NCBI GenBank assembly: GCA_030525745.1
Contig: JAUNED010000011.1
Location: 1 to 56,860, forward strand
DNA length: 56,860 bases
DNA from: Lonepinella koalarum
GTDB lineage: Bacteria > Pseudomonadota > Gammaproteobacteria > Enterobacterales > Pasteurellaceae
Direction: 5' to 3'
In this document: positions 6,421-13,612 of the stretch, in pieces
How positions within the stretch are numbered: the stretch's first letter is position 1
Layout of the letters: every line of letters begins with the position of its first letter
The notes under the pieces: generated by a model
Seen by the model: the letters and a program-made list of their open reading frames with translations, nothing else
Told to the model about the DNA's origin: nothing
Database searches by the model: none
Program-made: the position numbers and the translations under genes

Positions 6421-7367
6421 TATTTTTCTTTATTCTCATCTTTACGGAAAAAACGCTCTCGCCATTTTTTGTACTCTAATCCATTAAAAGGAATATCCTG
6501 TTCAAAAGCCCCTACTTCTTGTGGATACCACAACTCCTGACTATATAACGGTTTTAATAGATTGGCTAATTGATAATAACTCTCAGGCAAACCCGATAAC
6601 ATTGGATAATCCGATGCTTGGATTAAATAAGTATCTTTCGCTTGCCAAACCGATAACCCTTTAATTGGCGATAATGCCTGCACTCCCCCCACCTTATCCA
6701 ATAACTCCCGAGATAACATCGTTTGCCAGCTAATACCTTTTATTGTGTCTCGTTTTAGTTCAAGTCCTTCGCTAATCTCATTAGTAATTTCCAACCCGGG
6801 ATATTTTTGAGCCACACTATATTCCGCATCACGATAAGCTAAGTTCTCTTCTAAATGGCGACAAGTACCAATTCCGGCATAGCCGTGTACTGGTTGGAGA
6901 TACCCCAACCAACGAACTAACACATCTTGGATACTTTCGTGATATGTTGCAAAAAAAGTGAGCGGAAAATGGATTAATAATTGAGATAAACGACCTTTCT
7001 TTTCTTCCCAATCTGCCTTTCCAAGCACCGAGAAATTAACATTACTCGCATCATATTCCCGATTCCCCCCTTTATATAAAAATTCCCATTGCCAATCTGA
7101 AGGCAAAGGCAACAACCATTCTTTTACTTCAGGAGCGGATTGCTGACGTAAATCTATCCAATCATATCGCCTGTCTTGAGTAAAAGTAATGCTATCTTTC
7201 AACATTGAACGATACTCATCAAACATTGTTAAAATTGCTTGACGTTTTTCTGTAGTGTGTCCTTTATCAAAATACAACACAATTTTAGTACAAATGCCTA
7301 ACAATACGTCTCCCTTTGGATTGACTAATTCAAGTTGTTTATCCAGTTGATTTAATTCGGTGTTCAT
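6420..7367 (-). CDS. Type VI immunity family protein (DUF3396)
   Basis: A 315-residue soluble protein. It starts MNTELNQLDKQLELVNPKG, and the central block VHGYAGIGTC, KYPGLEITN and LKRDTIKGISWQTMLS is characteristic of DUF3396 proteins found next to Rhs and T6SS effectors. It ends with FNGLEYKKWRERFF. I prefer the ATG at 7367, because the frame upstream is a stub of a different gene copy and GGGAG precedes this ATG. Its stop overlaps the start of the Tlde1-like tip at 6420, so the two were co-transcribed. Its target toxin is not visible; the gene upstream at 7611 is not a recognisable effector. Confidence 0.7.
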   Translation of the reverse strand: MNTELNQLDKQLELVNPKGDVLLGICTKIVLYFDKGHTTEKRQAILTMFDEYRSMLKDSITFTQDRRYDWIDLRQQSAPEVKEWLLPLPSDWQWEFLYKGGNREYDASNVNFSVLGKADWEEKKGRLSQLLIHFPLTFFATYHESIQDVLVRWLGYLQPVHGYAGIGTCRHLEENLAYRDAEYSVAQKYPGLEITNEISEGLELKRDTIKGISWQTMLSRELLDKVGGVQALSPIKGLSVWQAKDTYLIQASDYPMLSGLPESYYQLANLLKPLYSQELWYPQEVGAFEQDIPFNGLEYKKWRERFFRKDENKEK

Positions 7368-7684
7368 TATTAGCTTACTCCCATCTTTACGGAAAAAATG
7401 CTCTCGCCATTTTTTGTACTCTAATCCATTAAAAGGAATATCCTGTTCAAAAGCCCCTACTTCTTGTGAGGGCGATAATATCGGATATACATTGGCGTTT
7501 TGCTCAACAGCAAAAGCCTTTCCCCACGAACAAAGTAAAGCAAAGCTAATAAATTGAATGATTTTTCTCATTTTAATTCTGCTCATTTTCAAATTACCGG
7601 AAATCCGATTTTATTTACCCAAAACCGCCCTCACCTTCTGCCATAACACCTTATCTTTAAAAACAATTTCAATTTGCTCAAAAT
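7329..7684. repeat. Duplicated 355-bp block, copy B
   Basis: This is the probable source copy of the block repeated at 1236-1591. Here both flanks are continuous with intact genes (the DUF3396 gene on the left, the 201-residue gene on the right). In copy A both flanks are broken. Confidence 0.85.
7368..7592 (-). pseudogene. Signal peptide joined to a DUF3396 C-terminal stub
   Basis: These 75 codons are open into the DUF3396 gene. They encode a signal peptide ending KAFA, then EVGAFEQDIPFNGLEYKKWR. That second part repeats the C-terminus of the DUF3396 protein itself: about 88 bp at 6433-6522 recur at 7380-7467 with one visible mismatch. The simplest reading is that an upstream secreted paralogue lost its middle and its tail was left fused to the next gene's start. 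If the ATG at 7592 is used, the product would be a secreted 390-residue protein. Confidence 0.6.
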
Positions 7685-8216
7685 TCACCGGTTTATCATC
7701 CTTATCAAGATGTTCAGAAAAAAGATAAAGCCTGATGATTACATGCTGTTCATCTACCAGCATATTTTGAAATGCAGACGAATAACGGGCTAATTTCGTG
7801 CCATCGTCATACCAAAATTTCAACTCACTATTAGGGGAAAAAGGGAGAGAAATTTGTACATAATCACAATTTTGCTCCAGCGGAAAAGGTTCGGCAGCCA
7901 AGCTGATTTGTTGCTCACTGACCTCAATGTCCACACAAGTAAAGCGATAAATAGAAAAATCGATAAAATCCCCCATTTCTCGTTTAAATTGCTCAATACT
8001 CCTTTCCAACAATTCCAACGATACACTTTGATAAAGCATAACGGTTCTGGTTTTTCTGGTATCATCTCGAAAAATTTCAATGGCTAATTGATCGTTTTGA
8101 TACACTTCAAGCCCAATACCATCCCTCTCGCCACTCACATCACTGGCAAAAACAACCCGCTCTTTTGGCGGGGAATTTACACGCCGTTTGTTGAATAATT
8201 GAGAAAACCAGTTCAT
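7611..8216 (-). CDS. Hypothetical protein, effector/immunity-island gene
   Basis: A 201-residue soluble protein starting MNWFSQLFNKRR, with an ATG at 8216 preceded by AAAGGAAGC. The first dozen residues resemble the start of the protein at 8899-9444 (MNFFRKLFGKK), a basic amphipathic start of the kind some membrane-associated proteins have. The rest is mixed alpha/beta with no cysteine cluster, no signal peptide and no motif I know. A 3' remnant of a second copy lies at 1518-1610, so the gene existed in more than one unit of the array. It begins 40 bases after the preceding secreted-protein gene and is probably in one operon with it. Confidence 0.6.
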   Translation of the reverse strand: MNWFSQLFNKRRVNSPPKERVVFASDVSGERDGIGLEVYQNDQLAIEIFRDDTRKTRTVMLYQSVSLELLERSIEQFKREMGDFIDFSIYRFTCVDIEVSEQQISLAAEPFPLEQNCDYVQISLPFSPNSELKFWYDDGTKLARYSSAFQNMLVDEQHVIIRLYLFSEHLDKDDKPVNFEQIEIVFKDKVLWQKVRAVLGK

Positions 8217-8256
8217 TGTTGCTTCCTTTAATTTTTTGCCCAACCACTCATATAGA

Positions 8257-8865
8257 TTATTTCATTTCCAATCTTTTCACCTGTAAGACTTGATTGACGA
8301 GCGGCGAGCTTTTAAGTGACTGCACCAATTTGGCAATGTCTGCTTCGGTATAGGCTCTATCGCTCACGGCGAACACAACCAAACCCTTAGGCTGAGTCTG
8401 AGGCATATAACGATAGACATTGCGTTCGAGTATCTCAATCGTACCATCTGCCGCACGCTGACTGAGCATAAAGTCAAGCAGATATTCACCCCCATTTTCT
8501 AACACACGATAATTCGTGAAACCATCGCTTTGCTTGCGAGCTTCGATGTTTTTTACTGCCAATTCAACAGCTTGTCGGGCAGTAACATTCTCAGCAAGGT
8601 AATCCACCATTATCATTCGCTGATAACGCTCTACCGTATCGCCTTTGGCAACATATTCTTGCTTATAAAATGTAGGGCTTGGATGCGAACTCCACACCAA
8701 ATGATAATCTTGTCCTGCAAAGTGAATTTTGTTGCCAAGTTTAAGATAATCGGTCGTAGTCTGAGCCATCGCCCCTTGCGCTAGGCATAAAGTTATTGCC
8801 ATAAGGCAAGATTTTAGGATCTTCATCGTTTTTGTTGGTTTGTGTAAAATAAATCGTGCGGTCAT
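8257..8865 (-). CDS. Secreted hypothetical protein
   Basis: 202 residues. The ATG at 8865 is preceded by AGGAG at good spacing; a second Met 13 codons on would start exactly at the signal peptide (KILKSCLMAITLCLAQ, then GAMA and probable cleavage before QTTT). The mature part (about 165 residues) has LVWSSHPSPTFYKQEYV, RMIMVDYLAENVTARQAVEL and a C-terminal SDRAYTEADIAKLVQSL. I do not recognise a family. Export and its place among immunity-like genes suggest a periplasmic role, perhaps inhibiting a periplasmic effector, which is inference. Confidence 0.6.
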   Translation of the reverse strand: MTARFILHKPTKTMKILKSCLMAITLCLAQGAMAQTTTDYLKLGNKIHFAGQDYHLVWSSHPSPTFYKQEYVAKGDTVERYQRMIMVDYLAENVTARQAVELAVKNIEARKQSDGFTNYRVLENGGEYLLDFMLSQRAADGTIEILERNVYRYMPQTQPKGLVVFAVSDRAYTEADIAKLVQSLKSSPLVNQVLQVKRLEMK

Positions 8866-8898
8866 TGTCTTGCTCCTATGATAAATATTTGGCAATGT

Positions 8899-9444
8899 TT
8901 AATAAAATCTTTGTCCCAGTTTCTGACTTTTTGCTTGCAAAAATGACATCTGTGCTTTTTCCACCACAAAAATAACATGGCTATCACTGTCAATATCCTG
9001 TTGCATTAAGGCAATTGATTGGTCTTGCCAATGGTCATTGATTTGTTCTATCCAAAGATGAACCGTTCCGTCTTCATCTAATAGTGGAAATTTAATATCA
9101 GAATATGATTTTAATCCCTGTAAATCTTTCAAGAAATACTCAAAATCTTCCAGCTCACCCTTACAATCAAATTCTACGGCGTAATTATGTGCCATCAGAA
9201 TATCCGCAAGACTAATCCAATACAAATCCTCTTTGGGCGTTTTCTTGGTATCAATCCCTCGATCAAAATACCGTTCTTGATGCTGCACTAAAAATGCTGT
9301 GGTATCACCAAATAAATCATGAACTTGGGCTAAAACTGCCTCATCATCGCTGCTGATTATTTGGGCAAATTGCAGATAAATTTCTTTTAATGATTGCTCG
9401 GTATGTTCAGTTTTTTTACCAAATAATTTACGAAAAAAATTCAT
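8899..9444 (-). CDS. Hypothetical protein, possibly DUF6630-like
   Basis: A 181-residue acidic, soluble protein starting MNFFRKLFGKK. It has a helical N-terminal half, then a block with AVEFDCKGELEDFEYFL, and further on a W...DIDSDSHVIFVV segment that recalls DUF6630 proteins. That recall is tentative. AAGGACAACATT sits before the ATG, and the related leader hairpin at 9485-9532 lies upstream. No catalytic motif is evident. It resembles the soluble immunity-type proteins often found beside Rhs loci. Confidence 0.55.
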   Translation of the reverse strand: MNFFRKLFGKKTEHTEQSLKEIYLQFAQIISSDDEAVLAQVHDLFGDTTAFLVQHQERYFDRGIDTKKTPKEDLYWISLADILMAHNYAVEFDCKGELEDFEYFLKDLQGLKSYSDIKFPLLDEDGTVHLWIEQINDHWQDQSIALMQQDIDSDSHVIFVVEKAQMSFLQAKSQKLGQRFY

Positions 9445-9484
9445 AATGTTGTCCTTATTTAATCGTTAAACCATTGATTAGCAA

Positions 9485-9532
9485 AAAAGCTGCCTGAAAA
9501 ATTGCAGATTTCTTGTGGTTTTTGACCGCTTG
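9485..9532 (-). repeat. Leader hairpin element, copy 1
   Basis: The minus strand reads CAAGCGGTCAAAAACCACAA, then GAAATCTGCAA, a short loop and CAGGCAG followed by CTTTTTTGC. CTGC pairs with GCAG and a T run follows, so it could act as a weak terminator or attenuator before the gene at 8899. About 43 bp match 10377-10420 almost exactly. It includes an Apl-type uptake word, ACAAGCGGT. Confidence 0.6.
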
Positions 9533-9572
9533 TTATTCCCCAAGAGTGCGGTTGGTTTTTGGGAAGCTTAGT

Positions 9573-10328
9573 TTATGACCAATCAAAAGTGAAAAGCACG
9601 ATACGGCTCACTGGTTCGTAGAACAATATAATGGCATCGGCACCATCGCAGTAGTTATAGCCTGATACATCGGCGATAAAATAAAACGGATTGCCATTAT
9701 ATGAAATCTCTATACCACTATTAAGCATTTGTTCCATTTCATCGTAAGTTGTGCCGACAGGAGGTAATTTCATCTCGAAGGCAGAAGGCATTTCTGCACT
9801 TTCTGTCCAATTCCCATACCAAGTGCCTCCACCCAATCGGTCTAAAAAATTCGTGATATTAGGTTTCCCTTTAAAAGGTTCGCTTCTTGGGAAAATCAAA
9901 TAACCATCTTTTGCTACTTGTGCTTTACTCTCATTATAGATTTCTACCATTTCAGCAAAATGCTCTTGCTCGTCTTCATCCCAACTCTGCTCGTGCAATG
10001 GGCTTCGTAAGAAATAGCCCTCATTGCCCAAAAATTCGTATTGATTTTGCTCATTGAGGCGAAACGCCAGCCAATTCATCGCTGTAAATTCGTTGTGATA
10101 CTCGCTGGTTTGCTCGCCAATATAGCCCTCATAAGGCTCAATAGGGTTGAGCAAATGCACTTTTGTACCTTGCCAATGGCTATTGAGTTCGCCCAAGTCT
10201 ATGGAAATAAGTGGTAGTAAATGCTCTTTCAGCCACGCTTGTTCTTTCACGAAAATGCTTTCCGCTTCGGGGAATGCTGTTAAGTTTTCGTTCAATTCTT
10301 TGATGTTTTCTTTTAATGTTAAATTCAT
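9573..10328 (-). CDS. Hypothetical protein
   Basis: A 251-residue acidic, soluble protein, rich in aromatic residues, with no signal peptide. The N-terminal 50 residues look helical. The middle contains FLGNEGYFLRSP and YLIFPRSEPFKGKPN. The end reads YFIADVSGYNYCDGADAIIL followed by FYEPVSRIVLFTFDWS, which looks like a beta-rich domain. An AAAGGAAAACATT leader with SD precedes the ATG. I recognise no family. It lies between two copies of the leader hairpin and is probably another immunity-type gene. Confidence 0.55.
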   Translation of the reverse strand: MNLTLKENIKELNENLTAFPEAESIFVKEQAWLKEHLLPLISIDLGELNSHWQGTKVHLLNPIEPYEGYIGEQTSEYHNEFTAMNWLAFRLNEQNQYEFLGNEGYFLRSPLHEQSWDEDEQEHFAEMVEIYNESKAQVAKDGYLIFPRSEPFKGKPNITNFLDRLGGGTWYGNWTESAEMPSAFEMKLPPVGTTYDEMEQMLNSGIEISYNGNPFYFIADVSGYNYCDGADAIILFYEPVSRIVLFTFDWS

Positions 10329-10373
10329 AATGTTTTCCTTTGTTAAAAATTAAAACTTATTTTCTTTACAAGA

Positions 10374-10420
10374 AACCTGCCTGAAATCTTGCAGATTTCT
10401 TGTGGTTTTTGACCGCTTGC
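10374..10420 (-). repeat. Leader hairpin element, copy 2
   Basis: Nearly identical to copy 1 over about 43 bp (AATCTGCAAGATTTCAGGCA on the minus strand). It lies between the HEAT-like gene at 10445 and the gene at 9573. A full Hin-type uptake word follows at 10431 in inverted relation to the ACCGCTTG of this element, giving a mixed-dialect stem that may terminate transcription. Confidence 0.6.
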
Positions 10421-10444
10421 CATCTTCAAAAGTGCGGTAAAAAC

Positions 10445-11044
10445 TCACGATTTTCCAAAAATATGGGGGAATTGGGAGCTAAATACGCTTTTTTCTTCTG
10501 CCGAAAGTTGGTCAAAATCGTGATTAATACGAGCAAAAATCTTTTTTGCCTCTGTATTTTCAGGAGCAAAACGAGCCAAATATTCTACAATCAAACTACC
10601 GGCTTCCGGCTTATTTTTGGCACTTTTAATGGTTTTTAAACCGTAAGTAATGGCGTGGGCAACGGCGTGGTCGTTCGCTTTAAAGTTAAAAGCATATACA
10701 GCATACCATTTGGCTTTGAAGGCTTTATCCAATAACAAACCGGCTAAAAATTTGTTTTCTGTTCCGTTGGCAAATTGAGCAATGGTCATTACACTTAAAC
10801 CTTGCACATCCAAATTAGGGTGGGTTGCAATTTGCTTTAATGGCTCAATACAGCGTTTGGTTCCAATCATTCGTAACGCAAGAATTGCCCAATATAGCTC
10901 GTGTTTGTTATTTTGTTGAGACAGGCAATGAATCATCGTCTCTTCGGTAAAAGGCAATTTCTTTTCTTCAAAATAATCTTGAATAAAACCGGTTTCATCG
11001 TCCTCATCAAGTTCCCAATCCGGAAACAGTGTAGTTTGTGTCAT
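10445..11044 (-). CDS. HEAT-repeat-like hypothetical protein
   Basis: A 199-residue helical protein. After an acidic N-terminus (LFPDWELDEDDETGF), helix pairs such as YWAILALRMIGTKRCIEPLK and LSVMTIAQFANGTENKFLAG suggest two to four HEAT-like repeats, a scaffold used by several immunity and adaptor proteins. I start it at the ATG at 11044 because AAGGAAAAAT lies just before it; the track of open codons extends 14 further. The end reads PHIFGKS. The partner is unknown. Confidence 0.6.
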   Translation of the reverse strand: MTQTTLFPDWELDEDDETGFIQDYFEEKKLPFTEETMIHCLSQQNNKHELYWAILALRMIGTKRCIEPLKQIATHPNLDVQGLSVMTIAQFANGTENKFLAGLLLDKAFKAKWYAVYAFNFKANDHAVAHAITYGLKTIKSAKNKPEAGSLIVEYLARFAPENTEAKKIFARINHDFDQLSAEEKSVFSSQFPHIFGKS

Positions 11045-11105
11045 ATTTTTCCTTAATTTAAATCTCCCACCCAAAAGTGCAGTCAATATCCTCTTGGTTT
11101 ATCAT

Positions 11106-11576
11106 TCATTCCATTACAATCACAATTAACATCGAAATCGCCAAAGTAACCAGTAACGGCATGGTCTCTTTGAGTTGATAGCGGGCATTGGGCTGTTCAG
11201 CAGGTTTTAAAAAACGAGGCTCTTTGTGTTCTACATTCAAATAATACCGCCCTGCTTTAAGATACCAGACACGATAAACCACCTTGCTTTCACTAAAACC
11301 ACTCTTCTCGATATGACCAGTAATCGGAAAATGGCGTATCGGCTGTTTGTCTTGATTTAAAATCGTGGGCGGATAGGCTCGGGCAGGGTTGATACTCAAT
11401 GCTCTGGCGTGTACCCATAGGGCATAAAAGCCTGATTTTTCAATCACAAATTCCGTCATTTGTGGTTTGATTTCTACGATAAAGATTTCTTTGCCTTTGA
11501 AAATTTTCAACATGGTATAAATCATCAAAGCAAGCACCAAAACAAAAGTGATGGATGAAGTAAATGGTGTGGTCAT
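11106..11576 (-). CDS. Two-TM membrane protein, intact copy
   Basis: 156 residues, with a membrane helix at each end (ITFVLVLALMIYTMLKIF and PLLVTLAISMLIVIVM) around a roughly 100-residue beta-rich domain (FYALWVHARALSINPARA, VVYRVWYLKAGRYYLNVE) likely to face the periplasm. AAGGACAG precedes the ATG. A broken duplicate lies at 12480-12836 on the far side of one lipoprotein gene. No family is recognised. The topology fits an inner-membrane protein that presents a periplasmic domain. Confidence 0.6.
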   Translation of the reverse strand: MTTPFTSSITFVLVLALMIYTMLKIFKGKEIFIVEIKPQMTEFVIEKSGFYALWVHARALSINPARAYPPTILNQDKQPIRHFPITGHIEKSGFSESKVVYRVWYLKAGRYYLNVEHKEPRFLKPAEQPNARYQLKETMPLLVTLAISMLIVIVME

Positions 11577-11611
11577 AATACTGTCCTTATTTAAATGCTA
11601 AACGGTCAAAT

Positions 11612-11641
11612 CTACCTGAAATTTTGCAGATTTGACCGATT
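11612..11641 (-). repeat. Leader hairpin element, copy 3 (diverged)
   Basis: The minus strand has AAATCTGCAAAATTTCAGGT followed by AGATTT, a shorter relative of the leader element upstream of the two-TM gene. It keeps the AATCTGCAA and CAGG words. Confidence 0.45.
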
Positions 11642-11702
11642 GTTGCTATTGAAAGGAGGGGGAATGTAAGTACGAGTGTATTCGCAAATATGCTTTCTAC
11701 TG

Positions 11703-12338
11703 TTATCTTGAATTTCCTTTCAAGTCAGCAACATATTTTTTAGTATTTTCTTCTCCACTACCTTTGAGTTTGCCGTGAATAGAAACTATTATATTTTCTT
11801 CATTGATGACCAATTTATTAACATATTGATACTCATATTTTGCTTCATCTTTATATTTCGCCATAGAATCTGCAATAACTTTGTTCAATAAATCCACACT
11901 AATTTGAGTAAAATCAAACAAATCATCTTCTAATCTATATTTTTCTTTATTAAGACCAACTACCATTATTTCCTTTTGCTGAGGCTCTTGCCAGCCTAAG
12001 CTATTATGATATTCGACTTGTTCTATCTTTTTCTTATCGGCTGGGTCTTGGTAGATAATATGCATATATAGATTATCAGGCTGTCCTTCCAGCTTTATTG
12101 GTCCTTCTACTGATGGGCGAGTTATTACGAATTCTACCTCATCCATTACTTTAGCATTTTCTCCTGCCTTTGATAGTATTCCATCATAATACTCTTTAAA
12201 TTCATTTGGCTTGGATAGTGTTTGGAAATCAAATTCTTTTTTAGCTTGTAAAGTGTCTTTTGAATTTGTTAGTTTGTCGCAAGAGGTTGTCCCTAGCAAT
12301 GCCATAACGATGACTACTGAAAATATTGTTCGTTTCAT
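11703..12338 (-). CDS. Putative lipoprotein, unrecognised
   Basis: 211 residues beginning with a signal sequence (TIFSVVIVMALLGTTSC), where TTSC is a plausible, slightly weak lipobox. A charged mature domain follows (SKPNEFKEYYDGILSKAG, VEFVITRPSVEGPIKLEG, KKIEQVEYHNSLGWQEP). The region is AT-rich. The gene sits between the intact and broken copies of a duplicated two-TM gene. No family is recognised; it is likely an outer- or inner-membrane lipoprotein facing the periplasm and possibly an immunity protein. Confidence 0.6.
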   Translation of the reverse strand: MKRTIFSVVIVMALLGTTSCDKLTNSKDTLQAKKEFDFQTLSKPNEFKEYYDGILSKAGENAKVMDEVEFVITRPSVEGPIKLEGQPDNLYMHIIYQDPADKKKIEQVEYHNSLGWQEPQQKEIMVVGLNKEKYRLEDDLFDFTQISVDLLNKVIADSMAKYKDEAKYEYQYVNKLVINEENIIVSIHGKLKGSGEENTKKYVADLKGNSR

Positions 12339-12424
12339 AAGTAAAAACCTATTTGTTTAAAATAAAAGTTATATATCTACACGGTAGTGTATTGCGGAGA
12401 TTATATACTTAGTCAAGGGAAAAA

Positions 12425-12836
12425 TATATTAAAGATTCCCACCCAAGTGCGGTCTGTATTCTCTAGGTTTATCACTCATTCCATTACACAATCACAATTA
12501 ACATCAAAATCGCCAAAGTAACCAGTAACGGCATGGTCTCTTTGAGTTGATAGCGGGCATTGGGCTGTTCAGCAGGGTTTAAAAAACGCCGCTCTTTATG
12601 CTCAACTTGTCTTGATTTAAAATCATGGGTGGATAGGCTCGTGCAGGGTTGATACTCAACGCTCTGGCGTGTACCCATAGGGCATAAAAGCCTGATTTTT
12701 CAATCACAAATTCCGTCATTTGTGGTTTGATTTCTACGATAAAGATTTCTTTGCCTTTGAAAATTTTCAACATGGTATAAATCATCAAAGCAAGCACCAA
12801 AACAAAAGTGATGGATGAAGTAAATGGTGTGGTCAT
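12425..12836 (-). pseudogene. Broken duplicate of the two-TM gene at 11106
   Basis: The start (12836 down to about 12630) and the end (about 12600 down to 12480) are nearly identical to the intact gene. Roughly 115 bp corresponding to 11236-11353 are missing, joining the copies at the shared TCTTGATTTAAAATC. Extra bases, such as an added G near 12577, also break the frame. Similarity extends past the stop into the downstream intergenic sequence at 12425. This is one arm of a segmental duplication that encloses the lipoprotein gene. Confidence 0.8.
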
Positions 12837-12867
12837 AATGCTGTCCTTATTTAAATCTCAAGCAGTT

Positions 12868-12914
12868 CAATCTGACTGAAAATTTAATGATTTCTTGGGA
12901 GTTTTGAGTGCTTG
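12868..12914 (-). repeat. Leader hairpin element, copy 4 (diverged)
   Basis: TCTGACTGAAAATTT, GATTTCTTGGGAGTTTTGAG and TGCTTG on the plus strand align by eye with the copies at 9485 and 10374. It lies upstream of the broken two-TM gene, and the related CAGTCAGA word replaces CAGGCAG. Confidence 0.4.
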
Positions 12915-12933
12915 GTGTTCCTTTTTAATAGTT

Positions 12934-13554
12934 TTAAGCCTGTTTTTGATAGAGACGGTAGCTCACTTGTCCGGTGGATTTGTCTTTTAACAACAACCAA
13001 TTTTCAGGCACGTTCAGCGAGCTGTCCCGTTCGGTTTCTACATAAATTAAGGCATTAGGCAATAACCAATTATGCTGTGTTAATAAAGTGATGGCTTGTT
13101 CTGCCAAACCGAAATGAAAGGGGGGATCAAGGAAAACCAAGTCAAATTGAGGGCAAAAGTGCGGTGCATTTTGTGGCTGTTTTAAAAAATCCAAGCTGTT
13201 TTGGTTAATCACTTCCGCCTGTGCTGAACTGCATTTTAACTGCTGTAAATTTTGTTTTAGCTGGTTAGCTACGGATTTATCTAATTCCAAAAAGGTGACT
13301 TTTTCTGCTTGTCTGGATAAGGCTTCAAAACCGAGAGAACCGCTACCGGCAAAGCAATCCAAGCATTTCGCTCCCACAATATAGGGCATAAGCCAGTTAA
13401 ACAAGGTTTCTTTGACGCGATCACCTGTGGGGCGTAATCCTTGGGAACTCAACACCGGTAATTTTCGCCCACGCCATAATCCGGCGATAATTCGTACCTC
13501 GCCTTTGGCAGTATTGTTCGTCGGGGATTTACGGGCGTTTGTGTGTTTTTTCAT
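12934..13554 (-). CDS. rsmD: 16S rRNA m2G966 methyltransferase RsmD
   Basis: RsmD methylates guanine 966 of 16S rRNA in the assembled 30S subunit, using S-adenosylmethionine. The 206-residue protein has the early motif RIIAGLWRGRKLPV, RPTGDRVKETLFNWL, the SAM-binding CLDCFAGSGSLGFEAL, and the catalytic DPPF. The length is usual for the family. I use the ATG at 13554; the open frame extends eight codons further without support. It is divergent from ftsY, as is common in gamma-proteobacteria. An uptake word lies inside the gene near 13156. It marks the boundary where the core genome resumes. Confidence 0.95.
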   Translation of the reverse strand: MKKHTNARKSPTNNTAKGEVRIIAGLWRGRKLPVLSSQGLRPTGDRVKETLFNWLMPYIVGAKCLDCFAGSGSLGFEALSRQAEKVTFLELDKSVANQLKQNLQQLKCSSAQAEVINQNSLDFLKQPQNAPHFCPQFDLVFLDPPFHFGLAEQAITLLTQHNWLLPNALIYVETERDSSLNVPENWLLLKDKSTGQVSYRLYQKQA

Positions 13555-13612
13555 ACGGATAAGTGATAAACTAAGCAAAATTTGGGCTTATTTTAACAGA
13601 AAGAGAAAAGTT

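Noticed and set aside
1..12900. Insertion sequence, prophage or integrase as the source of the accessory region
   Set aside because: No transposase, integrase or terminal inverted repeats were found; duplications and the Rhs cores explain the rearrangements better.
13412..13612. N-terminal extension of ftsY by 67 codons
   Set aside because: It overlaps the start of rsmD on the other strand, lacks a ribosome binding site, and FtsY normally starts MADEK-like; ATG 13613 has a good SD.
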